A stretch of DNA of 7,102 bases from Chthonomonadaceae bacterium (GTDB taxonomy: Bacteria > Armatimonadota > Chthonomonadetes > Chthonomonadales > Chthonomonadaceae): NCBI GenBank assembly GCA_025355115.1, contig JANXLO010000397.1, positions 1 through 7,102 of the forward strand, written 5' to 3'. Made by a program: the position numbers and the translations under genes. Positions 1 through 7,102 of this stretch are shown here, one piece after another. Every line of letters begins with the position of its first letter. Within the stretch, counting starts at the first letter, position 1. The notes under the pieces are model-generated. The model searched no databases, was not told where the DNA came from, and worked only from the letters and a program-made list of their open reading frames with translations.

Positions 1-888
1 GGTCAATTCCGAATATCGCCTTAGCAGCAAGAGCTGGTCGAATATGAAGAGTTGCATCGTCGAAGCAAGTGGCGATTTTTTTGCTTTCAGGCGGTCGTAC
101 ATGGCAATAGTGGCTGCTTGCTCACCCAGTTCCCTGTTATAGGCAGGATAGTCCATCGCTCTCCCCACACTGGCCGACCCACTCTCTAAAGCTGTAGAGG
201 CCGCATCTCGCCGCTGCCGCAATGCTGCAAAAGCGGGAGGATACGTCTCTCCCAGAGTGTGGAGGGAGCTCAGCAGAAACGAGAGCCGCACACCGGCGAA
301 GCTGGGATCGTGCTTGTCGCCCTCATCCAGGCACCAGAGATACTCCTTCAGAGCCTCAGCAAGACGGCCTTTCTCTACGAGGGCATCGGCATATCGCATC
401 CGCTCCATTGGCTGGCTGGAGCCAGCCCCCTTCAATTTTGCCTTCGCCCGCGCGACACCATCCTGCCCCGATAGCGCCTGCTTCGCTTCCGTCAGGAATG
501 TCTTCGGATCGCGGTAGCCGATGAGCCGATCTATCTCCGTGCCGTCCGACTTGAGCAGAAGGATAGTGGGATACGCGCCGATCTTGTATTTAAAAGCAAG
601 CTCGGTCTGCTTCTCCGCGTCGATTTTGCGGCTGACCGCTGTTTTCGCTAACCACGCTCGCACAGATGGATCCTTCCACGTAGTTTCATCCAGCTTCTTG
701 CAAGGCCCGCACCACGTCGTGTAAAAATCGACGAGAACGATTCGATGCGTACTGAGCGCAAGAGCACATGCGGATTTGAAGGTGCCCGATGTAAAAGGCT
801 CCTCGGCATGGACTGCCGAGGAGAAGAGGACGACTGCAAGCAGAGTCGAAACCGTAAAATTAAATGCAGAGTGAGGGTGCGTTGGCAT
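1..888 (-). CDS. Secreted thioredoxin-fold protein with TPR-like C-terminal region (3' end beyond window)
   Basis: The reading frame is open from an ATG at 886-888 to the left edge: 296 codons without a stop, so the C-terminus is missing. Residues 1-28 form a Sec signal peptide (hydrophobic core TLLAVVLFSSA, cleavage likely after AVHA). Residues about 30-140 are a thioredoxin fold: the strand IVLVDFY precedes the redox motif W59-C60-G61-P62-C63-K64, and the cis-proline is P107 in GAYPT. Residues from about 160 are helical, with one TPR-like repeat at about 164-190 (MRYADALVEKGRLAEALKEY). The start is fixed by AAGGAG five bases upstream. The gene lies 67 bp behind the DUF1552 gene on the same strand and is probably its last known operon partner. 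Known of the family: exported CxxC thioredoxins reduce or exchange disulfides outside the cytoplasm. Inferred: it could keep the CxxCH cysteines of the upstream diheme protein reduced, or serve another envelope partner through the helical region. An ordinary housekeeping thioredoxin is unlikely given the signal peptide and long C-terminal extension. Confidence 0.9.
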   Translation of the reverse strand, partial: MPTHPHSAFNFTVSTLLAVVLFSSAVHAEEPFTSGTFKSACALALSTHRIVLVDFYTTWCGPCKKLDETTWKDPSVRAWLAKTAVSRKIDAEKQTELAFKYKIGAYPTILLLKSDGTEIDRLIGYRDPKTFLTEAKQALSGQDGVARAKAKLKGAGSSQPMERMRYADALVEKGRLAEALKEYLWCLDEGDKHDPSFAGVRLSFLLSSLHTLGETYPPAFAALRQRRDAASTALESGSASVGRAMDYPAYNRELGEQAATIAMYDRLKAKKSPLASTMQLFIFDQLLLLRRYSELT

Positions 889-893
889 GGTGG

Positions 894-899
894 CTCCTT
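894..899 (-). promoter_or_regulatory. Strong ribosome binding site of the thioredoxin-fold gene
   Basis: On the minus strand AAGGAG stands five bases before the ATG at 886-888. It fixes this start. The 67-bp gap behind the DUF1552 gene shows no convincing promoter or terminator; the only hairpin I see there, at 936-951, has a 5-bp stem. Confidence 0.8.
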
Positions 900-955
900 A
901 GAGCAGAGATGATGGTCTGAGCGATGCCAATCTCTCTTTCATACTGGAAAGGCCG

Positions 956-2307
<1,352 letters not shown>

Positions 2308-2311
<4 letters not shown>

Positions 2312-4797
2312 TTAAGTGAATCTCCCCGCCGCATCTGAAACGGCCTGCTGTTCACGATCTCCAGCACAAGGCCGGAGAAGCGGTAGTTCTGTGCGGCTAA
2401 TCGACCTCTGATTTGATTGAGTGTCGGCCGGTCGTAACGCTCCAGGCCGCGTCCCAATGAGTAAGTAAGAAGCTTCGCGGTGAGGCACTGCGCGAAAGCC
2501 GCGCGATCCGCTTTAAGGATTGTTTTAAGCCCGTCCGACCCTTTGAAGGAGCGTCCGTCCGGCAGCGAGCCCGACGCATCGATCGGAATTTTGCCGTCCC
2601 GCTGTCTCCATGCGCCCACGGCATTGAAATTTTCCAGAGCGAAGCCAAGGGGGTCCATTCGAGCATGGCAGGCGGCGCAGGTCGGATTCTTGCGATGCTC
2701 TTCCAGCTGCTGTCGAAGTGACGCCCCCGTTCCGACCGATGAAACGTCGAGGTTCGGAACACCGGGCGGAGGCGCGGGCGGCGGTGCGTTCAGAATATTG
2801 TCGAGCACCCATTTCCCGCGTAGGACAGGAGAGGTGCGATTGGCGTAGGAGGTCACGGTCAGGACGCTGGCCTGCGTCAGAATTCCGCCTCGAACGGTTC
2901 CCGTGAGATCGACTTTGCGGAATTCAGGGCCGTCCACGCCTGCAATTCCGTAAAATTTCGCCAGACGTCCGTTCAAGAACGTGTATTTGCCCTCGAGAAA
3001 ATCCAGAACGCTTCGATCTTCATGGACGATGCTGTCGAAGAACATCTCCGTCTCGCGGCGCATCGACATCCGCAGATAGTCGTCAAAATCGGGGAAACGC
3101 CCTCTGTCGGGATGAACCGACTCGAGCGAACGAACCTGAAGCCATTGCCCGCCAAAATTCTCCGCCAGGGCGTGCGAGCGAGGATCCTTGAGCATCCGCC
3201 GAACCTGCGCGGTCAGAACATTGGGCTTACGGAGCAACTGCCTGTCGGCGCAGCCCCTGAGCTCGTCGTCCGGCATAGTGGACCACAAAAAGTAGGAGAG
3301 GCGCGAGGCGAGCTCGTGCTGAGTTATGGGATGACCCGACTCTGCGACTGCAGTCGAAGGATCACGCTCGATCCGAAACAGAAAGTGAGGCGAGACAAGA
3401 AGACCCTGAACTGCCAGACAGACACCCTCCTCGAAGGAATCGCCCTGTCTCTGCGCAAGTGCGATCAGACTGGTGAAGCGGTCAATCTCCTGAGAAGTGA
3501 CCGGACGACGAAAGGCGCGTCGCGCCAAATCGCTCACTATTTTCCGGGCGCAGATGGCGTTGTGGCCGCCGTGCAGATGCCCGCAACTGAAGATGCGGCG
3601 AAGGCTCGCATCAGATGCGCCTTTCGACTGCGCGTAGGGGCCGCCGATCTCGACTGAGCTTATGCGGACATCGTTGGTGGGGACTATCTCCTTTTTGCGG
3701 GCCTCGAAGCGTTTTCGGAAGGCCTCGAGACGTTCGGGCGGCAGGCCAGGCGGGGGCTTGAATTCGGGAGGCGATACATGCCTTTTGGAGGGATTTGGCC
3801 CACCGAAGCTCTCTGGCAATCCTTCATACAGTTTTGCGATCGTCGCATCGATCCAGTGATCGCCGGCAGTGACGCGCACCCTGCACTCCTGTGTCTTTCC
3901 GGAGAAGTCCTGCCGATCCGCCGCGAAGCCAGCGGACCCTTCAGCATCGATGTCAAAAGCTTTGACCAGGGTGCCATCGATCCACAGGCCGAGCGGGAGT
4001 TTCTCGGAGCCGAGCGGGCGAGAGCCATTCATTCCGTACCGAAACATGTACTCACCGTCAACTGGAAAACGATGCATAGTGTGCAGGGAGTTGGGCAGGG
4101 TCAGACCGGTGACATCGTAGCTGATGGGAATGAGATTCCCAACGACAATATTTCGTCCCGACGCCTCATGCCGCGCTATTGTGGGCACAAGCTCATCGTA
4201 GCCGAAGACGGCGGTTCGCGCGATTTTCTCCGACGCCGAAACATATTTTTCCATCTGAGAAGGGGAGAGCGAAAGGACCGCGCTAATGTTGTCGAAACCA
4301 TATCCCGAATCGTCCTGAGGGAAATCGTCTGCCGGTCGAAAGTTTACTCCCAGCAGATCTCGCACTGTATTGTTGTACTCGGCGCGGTTAAGGCGATGGG
4401 CGGTCACACTGCCGGGGTTGGGGATAGCGGAGCGGTCGGAGCGCTCGAGTTCAGACTGCGTTCGAAGAAGGAAGGCTGTGCGCTGCGATGCGTCTGGTCT
4501 TGGGGAGCCTTTAGGGGGCATTTCGTCCGTCTGAATTTTGCGCTGGACGCTTTCCCACGTTTCGCGAGATCGCACAATGGAGACGGGCGTTTTGAGAGAT
4601 GCCAGATCGAGCGATCCGGCTTTGGTCGTCGAATTATGACAGGAGAGGCAGTTTTTTGCGAAAAACGGCCAGACAGCCTGTTCAAAGGCCGTCGCTCTGA
4701 GAGGAGCCGCCTTATGAGCGACGGGGGGCGAAGAGGCAGCCAGACACAGCAGCGGGATCAAACTGAGCGGCAGAACGAGCGCGAGCCGAGAACGCAT
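2308..4797 (-). CDS. PSCyt/PSD multidomain cytochrome c protein (DUF1587-DUF1595-DUF1592-DUF1588-DUF1585)
   Basis: This 829-residue exported protein has the domain order typical of DUF1552 partners. Residues 1-20 are a Sec signal peptide. A first heme site C50-L-S-C53-H54 with the downstream EMPP motif (M93, possible axial ligand) marks a PSCyt1 domain to about 115. PSD3/DUF1587 follows (HRLNRAEYNNTVRDLLGV 134-151, FPQDDSGYGFDN 159-170), then a beta-rich region at about 215-390 that may bind carbohydrate. PSD5/DUF1595 spans about 415-477, PSD4/DUF1592 about 490-617, PSCyt3/DUF1588 about 634-730 with a proline linker (671-681) and a second heme site C707-A-A-C710-H711 followed by MDPLGFALENF, and PSD2/DUF1585 about 742-818. 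Both hemes would be attached outside the cytoplasm by cytochrome c maturation. The function of the family is unknown; electron transfer tied to a surface or polymer-related reaction is inference. The frame is open to an ATG at 4932, but the start at 4797 gives the signal peptide at once and has AGGAGG ten bases upstream. It overlaps the next gene by four bases and begins 34 bp after the transglycosylase stop. Confidence 0.94.
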
Positions 4798-4807
4798 AGG
4801 ATGGCAT

Positions 4808-4813
4808 CCTCCT
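4808..4813 (-). promoter_or_regulatory. Ribosome binding site that decides the start of the PSCyt/PSD gene
   Basis: AGGAGG on the minus strand stands ten bases before the ATG at 4795-4797, which begins a signal peptide. The site lies in the 34-bp gap behind the transglycosylase gene. The longer in-frame start at 4932 would put 45 polar, arginine-rich residues ahead of the signal peptide and overlap the transglycosylase by about 100 bp, so it is not used here. Confidence 0.8.
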
Positions 4814-4831
4814 AGAGAGGTAATGTGAGAC

Positions 4832-5941
4832 TCAGGAGCAGAGCTGTCGATACAGGCTGATGACCCGCTTAACGTACGCCTGCGTCTCTCGGTAGGGCGG
4901 CACGCCTTTATATTTCTTGACTGCGTTTTCACCGGCGTTGTATGCAGCCATTGCCAGAGCCACCTGCTCGATGCTCATCCCGCCGCCTGGCAACGACTTG
5001 TCTGCGAAAAGGGCGAGTCGACTGCGGAGATACGCGACGGACCCCCCTAAATTCTGCACAGGATCGTAAGGATTGCTGACGCCCAGGTCACGAGCGGTCT
5101 CTGGCATCAGCTGCCCAAGCCCCTTCGCACCAGAATGGGAGGTGCAGTTGGGGTCAAACTCGGATTCCGCGATGATCATCGATACCACGAGGCGAGGATC
5201 CACGTCGTAACGATCTGCAAAGTTGAGCAGATGGAAAGCAATTGTCCCGACCTGTTCAGCCCGCAGCTTCGGGTTGACTTTCGCGATATAGTTGTAATAG
5301 GCGGTAAACAGTGGACGTGAGCGCATCGAAAGTCCACCGGACAGATCGCCTGTCTGGCCAGGCATGAACCGAATGTCGCTGCCCCTTATTGAGGCGACGG
5401 ATACGCTTCTATGCTGTACTGAGCGGCTTGCGAGGTCATGCCATCGCTGTTGCTCTTTTCGTCGATTCTCCGCTGCCCTGGCCGCTGCCGCAAGCCTAGC
5501 TTCTTCCTCGCGCTCGATCGCAGCCACTGTGCTCTCATGAGCGACCGCGAGCACCTTCAATGGAACGACATTCCCGCTCATGCCTTCCGACACAAGCACC
5601 AGCACACGCAATGAAGCGGTGGCGAACTCCCGCACTACTGGGGCTTCGCCAGCCGGAACAGCGAGAATGGGCGCAGTATGATCCTCGAGTTGGAGCATTA
5701 TGGAAAGGCTGGAATCGGAACCGATGGTGCCCCCCACTATGCCTTTCAGCTCCAGCGTCTTCCCCGCATAGCGAGCAGGATTTAACTGTACTTCTGCATA
5801 GGTAAGCGAGCGATTGGTGTGCTTGAGATTACGGATGCGGACGAATTCAGGGCCGGTGCTGGCGTTTACTGGGGAGACAGAGAGGCTGAGAGCACCCGCG
5901 CAGAGCAGTGAAAGGGAAGGTATAAGGAAGCGAAATGTCAC
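4832..5941 (-). CDS. Secreted lytic transglycosylase (SLT / GH23) with N-terminal OB-like domain
   Basis: This 369-residue protein would cut the glycan strands of peptidoglycan in the envelope. Residues 1-27 are a Sec signal peptide (cleavage after VNA). Residues about 45-135 look like a small beta-barrel of OB type: NPARYAGKTLELKGIV at 54-69 and later hydrophobic strands resemble the entry strands of OB folds. Residues about 138-176 are a charged, alanine-rich helix that may act as a spacer. The SLT domain fills about 225-369: catalytic Glu259 in AESEFDP, then SHSGAKGLGQLMPETA (268-283), and the AMAAYNAGENAV motif (330-341). It ends at a C-terminal cysteine-serine. The start codon is GTG, supported by GAGGTGA six bases upstream and by the signal peptide. 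It lies 44 bp behind tRNA-Ser and 34 bp ahead of the PSCyt/PSD gene. A role in making room in the wall for an envelope complex is inference; it may be a general muramidase that merely shares the operon. Confidence 0.92.
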   Translation of the reverse strand: MTFRFLIPSLSLLCAGALSLSVSPVNASTGPEFVRIRNLKHTNRSLTYAEVQLNPARYAGKTLELKGIVGGTIGSDSSLSIMLQLEDHTAPILAVPAGEAPVVREFATASLRVLVLVSEGMSGNVVPLKVLAVAHESTVAAIEREEEARLAAAARAAENRRKEQQRWHDLASRSVQHRSVSVASIRGSDIRFMPGQTGDLSGGLSMRSRPLFTAYYNYIAKVNPKLRAEQVGTIAFHLLNFADRYDVDPRLVVSMIIAESEFDPNCTSHSGAKGLGQLMPETARDLGVSNPYDPVQNLGGSVAYLRSRLALFADKSLPGGGMSIEQVALAMAAYNAGENAVKKYKGVPPYRETQAYVKRVISLYRQLCS

Positions 5942-5947
5942 GGCAGC

Positions 5948-5954
5948 TCACCTC
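5948..5954 (-). promoter_or_regulatory. Ribosome binding site for the GTG-started transglycosylase gene
   Basis: GAGGTGA on the minus strand lies six bases before the GTG at 5939-5941. It supports the GTG start, which directly precedes a good signal peptide. Confidence 0.75.
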
Positions 5955-5985
5955 GAATCGACGCGGGACGAACGAAAAAGTGGAG

Positions 5986-6074
5986 CGGAGAGAAAGGGAT
6001 TCGAACCCATGGTAGCCCTTGCGGGCTACAACTGCTTAGCAGGCAGCCGCTTTCGACCACTCAGCCATCTCTCC
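5986..6074 (-). tRNA. trnS: tRNA-Ser, anticodon GCU
   Basis: The 89-nt sequence folds as a class II tRNA. The acceptor stem GGAGAGA/TCTCTCC has 7 bp with discriminator G73; the D stem is GCT/AGC; the anticodon stem GCTGC/GCAGT encloses the loop CTGCTAA with anticodon GCT (6038-6040). A long variable arm GTAGCCC-GCAA-GGGCTAC (7 bp) is diagnostic of serine-type tRNAs. The T loop is TTCGAAT. The T stem (ATGGG/CCCTT) has one T-T mismatch at 50-64. The 3' CCA is not encoded, so it must be added by the nucleotidyltransferase. It would read AGC and AGU codons. It follows a promoter by about five bases and precedes the transglycosylase gene by 44 bp. Confidence 0.96.
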
Positions 6075-6085
6075 GCGACGTAGCT

Positions 6086-6114
6086 ATTGTAACATAGCCC
6101 CCGGAAAAAATCAA
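6086..6114 (-). promoter_or_regulatory. Sigma70-type promoter of tRNA-Ser (and probably the operon behind it)
   Basis: On the minus strand a -35 box TTGATT (6109-6114) and a -10 box TACAAT (6086-6091) are separated by exactly 17 bp. Transcription would start near 6079, giving a leader of about five bases before the tRNA. The stretch after the -10 box is GC-rich, as in stable-RNA promoters under stringent control. Only 44 bp separate the tRNA from the transglycosylase gene, too little for an obvious second promoter, so this promoter may also feed the protein genes. Confidence 0.8.
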
Positions 6115-6141
6115 CTCAGAAGCGGAAATAAAGCTGCCCTT

Positions 6142-6228
6142 ACGAGCAGTTATGACAATGCGACTGCTAGTCTCGCATGTCTCATGATAGAAAACAGACA
6201 GGTTTGTCTCATACTGATAACGAGCAGT
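6142..6228. repeat. Cluster of short repeats ahead of the PEP-CTERM-like gene
   Basis: ACGAGCAGT occurs at 6142-6150 and again at 6220-6228. An inverted half, ACTGCT, lies at 6163-6168, so AGCAGT-N12-ACTGCT forms a 6-bp dyad. A second direct repeat, TGTCTCAT, lies at 6178-6185 and 6205-6212, and AGACA-GGTT-TGTCT (6196-6209) is a small inverted repeat. Such a layout could be an operator region, but the pieces are short and the second half overlaps the proposed coding region. No convincing promoter for the plus-strand gene was found here. Confidence 0.4.
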
Positions 6229-6996
6229 ACATGTGTGCAAGAGCGGAGAACGACCTTGGCGAACGCTGATCCTGACCTGTTGGTCTGGCAACGTGCTCGG
6301 CAGCTCGATCAGGCTGCATTCGGGCAGCTTCGTGCCAAACAGAACGCCTATCCTGCCGGGGCAAAAACACGCTCGTTCGTGTCGGCTTTAAGCGGGGGAA
6401 CAGGCAGCCCAAACGGGCTAGTCACCTCCGGTCTGACGCCGGACATCAATTCGGAAGATGTCACCTCATGGACATACGACTACCACCTCGACCCTGACTT
6501 GACCAGTTCGAGACTTAACCTAAGCCTCTATCTGCCCAGGGTGAACACAGTCCAGGATCCCTTCGGCATCAATATGGTCACAGTGACGCTGACATCCCAT
6601 CCTCTGAACAGCTCAGTCTACTCGTCGCAGACATGGGGCTTCGACAACACTCTGCAAGCCGGGCTGCTCGCTCCCAGTTCAGGTCATATCCAAAATTTCC
6701 AGTGGAGTCTCTCGACTGGAAGCGGCGCAGACGGCTCCAACTATTTCAAAAGGGATGCGGGATCCGACCTCCAGAACGTCTACTTCGTGAACATTGGCTA
6801 TCGCGGCACTGCGGGCAATAGCTTTCCCATCACTCCCGCGAACGAAGCGCGCCTCTGGACAGGCACAGAATCACTCACGATCCTAAGCGACATCACTCAG
6901 GAGCCGGGCCCGTTTATGCTATTGGGAGGCGGACTGCTCGCCGCGGTGCTGTTCCATTGTCGCGCCCGCAAACGTGGCTGCCCCTCCTGTGCATAA
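6184..6996 (+). CDS. Unknown protein with PEP-CTERM-like C-terminal sorting tail; N-terminus uncertain
   Basis: The frame gives 270 residues from the ATG at 6184. The C-terminus looks like a PEP-CTERM sorting signal: E240-P241-G242, a hydrophobic segment FMLLGGGLLAAVLFH (about 244-258) and a basic end RARKR (260-264), with Gln239 in place of the usual proline. Such proteins are cut and anchored by an exosortase. The middle (about 70-235) is rich in Ser, Thr, Asn, Gly and aromatic residues with alternating beta-strand patterns, typical of secreted beta-sandwich proteins; I do not recognise a named family. Oddly, no normal signal peptide is seen: residues 7-17 are only weakly hydrophobic and are followed by ERR. 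The ATG has no clear ribosome binding site. A TTG at 6256 has GGAGA six bases upstream but would also lack a signal. The gene may have lost its true 5' end, or the signal is shifted into another frame. It is divergent from the tRNA operon. Confidence 0.6.
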   Translation: MIENRQVCLILITSSTCVQERRTTLANADPDLLVWQRARQLDQAAFGQLRAKQNAYPAGAKTRSFVSALSGGTGSPNGLVTSGLTPDINSEDVTSWTYDYHLDPDLTSSRLNLSLYLPRVNTVQDPFGINMVTVTLTSHPLNSSVYSSQTWGFDNTLQAGLLAPSSGHIQNFQWSLSTGSGADGSNYFKRDAGSDLQNVYFVNIGYRGTAGNSFPITPANEARLWTGTESLTILSDITQEPGPFMLLGGGLLAAVLFHCRARKRGCPSCA

Positions 6997-7004
6997 TCTG
7001 CCGA

Positions 7005-7012
7005 ACTGCTCG
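7005..7012 (-). repeat. Inverted copy of the CGAGCAGT repeat
   Basis: ACTGCTCG is the exact reverse complement of CGAGCAGT, found at 6143-6150 and 6221-6228. It lies nine bases after the stop of the PEP-CTERM-like gene and seven bases before the -35 box of the right-hand promoter. An 8-base match can arise by chance, so its meaning is open. Confidence 0.35.
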
Positions 7013-7019
7013 CTGATCG

Positions 7020-7049
7020 TTGACGAATCCGCTCCAAATCTGGTATACT
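7020..7049 (+). promoter_or_regulatory. Sigma70-type promoter with extended -10
   Basis: TTGACG (7020-7025) and TATACT (7044-7049) are separated by 18 bp, and the TGG directly before the -10 box fits an extended -10 element. Transcription would begin near 7056 and run rightward, giving a leader of about 18 bases before the ATG at 7074. The short gap behind the PEP-CTERM-like gene shows no terminator hairpin. Confidence 0.7.
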
Positions 7050-7073
7050 TAAAACACTCTGGATAAGCCCTTT

Positions 7074-7102
7074 ATGCTGATTCAGACGCCTGGTAATGGC
7101 CC
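7074..7102 (+). CDS. Start of a gene cut by the right edge (about ten codons visible)
   Basis: An ATG at 7074 opens a frame reading MLIQTPGNG before the window ends. It lies about 18 bases after the predicted start of transcription of a good promoter. The only ribosome binding candidate is a weak GGAT at 7061-7064, nine bases ahead. The product cannot be named from so few residues, and another start further right is possible. Confidence 0.4.

Noticed and set aside
222..724. Several plus-strand open frames of 67-100 codons over the thioredoxin-fold gene
   Set aside because: They overlap each other and the conserved minus-strand gene, and their products are Ser/Arg/Pro-rich without motifs.
648..839. 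Minus-strand 63-codon frame inside the thioredoxin-fold gene
   Set aside because: It is out of frame with the WCGPC-bearing frame, which is open from 888 to the left edge.
936..951. Hairpin CTTTC/GAAAG between the DUF1552 and thioredoxin-fold genes as a terminator
   Set aside because: The stem is only five AT-rich pairs and no T run follows, so it should not stop transcription.
3022..3657. Plus-strand open frame of 211 codons opposite the PSCyt/PSD gene
   Set aside because: It is antisense to conserved PSD4/PSD5 coding sequence, has no recognisable domain and no ribosome binding site that I could see. Long open antisense frames are common in GC-rich genes.
3778..4815. Plus-strand open frame of 345 codons opposite the 5' half of the PSCyt/PSD gene
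   Set aside because: The opposite strand encodes a signal peptide, a heme site and PSD3 in a conserved frame. The plus-strand product is arginine-rich with no family pattern.
4798..4932. N-terminal extension of the PSCyt/PSD protein from the ATG at 4932
   Set aside because: It would put 45 polar residues before a clear signal peptide and overlap the transglycosylase gene by about 100 bp. The ATG at 4797 has its own AGGAGG.
6204..6233. Promoter TTGTCT-N18-TACATG for the 6184 gene
   Set aside because: The -10 box matches the consensus at only about three positions, and the site lies inside the proposed coding region.
6184..6240. Lipoprotein signal at the N-terminus of the PEP-CTERM-like protein
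   Set aside because: The residues before the cysteine (ITSST-C) do not fit a lipobox, and the hydrophobic stretch is too short.

Overview
The window looks like a chromosomal stretch from an environmental bacterium of the Acidobacteriota / Planctomycetota / Verrucomicrobiota type, with moderately high G+C. The main reason is a paired set of a PSCyt/PSD-type cytochrome c protein and a Tat-exported DUF1552 (HXXSHH) protein, two families that expanded almost only in those phyla. A PEP-CTERM-like tail on another gene and a tRNA without an encoded CCA fit this. My best guess is Acidobacteriota (Solibacter/Bryobacter-like), but the phylum is inferred, not shown.

Layout. From about 6091 down to position 1 everything reads on the minus strand. 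A near-consensus sigma70 promoter (-35 at 6109-6114, -10 at 6086-6091) lies just ahead of a type II tRNA-Ser(GCU) gene (5986-6074). Next come a GTG-started secreted lytic transglycosylase (4832-5941), an 829-residue di-CxxCH cytochrome/PSD protein (2308-4797), a DUF1552 protein (956-2311, sharing an ATGA stop/start overlap with the cytochrome gene) and a secreted thioredoxin-fold protein with a helical, TPR-like C-terminus (1-888, running out of the window). Gaps between the protein genes are -4 to 67 bp, and I see no convincing terminator or internal promoter, so they look like one operon. It may be read through from the tRNA promoter.

From 6184 the plus strand carries one gene (6184-6996) of unknown function. 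It ends in a PEP-CTERM-like sorting tail but lacks a recognisable signal peptide. After it, a clear promoter (TTGACG, 18 bp, TATACT) drives a gene of which only about ten codons are visible at the right edge (7074-7102). Short repeats of the form CGAGCAGT occur twice in front of the 6184 gene and once inverted behind it, beside the right-hand promoter.

How it may work together (inference): all four minus-strand proteins carry export signals (three Sec, one Tat). They would form a cell-envelope set: a peptidoglycan-cutting enzyme, a diheme protein with large PSD domains, a Tat-exported metalloenzyme-like partner and a thiol-redox protein that could serve cytochrome maturation or repair. The biochemical role of PSCyt/PSD and DUF1552 proteins is unknown, which makes this operon the most interesting part of the window. 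No gene-free stretch exceeds 300 bases. No insertion sequence, CRISPR array or phage gene was seen.
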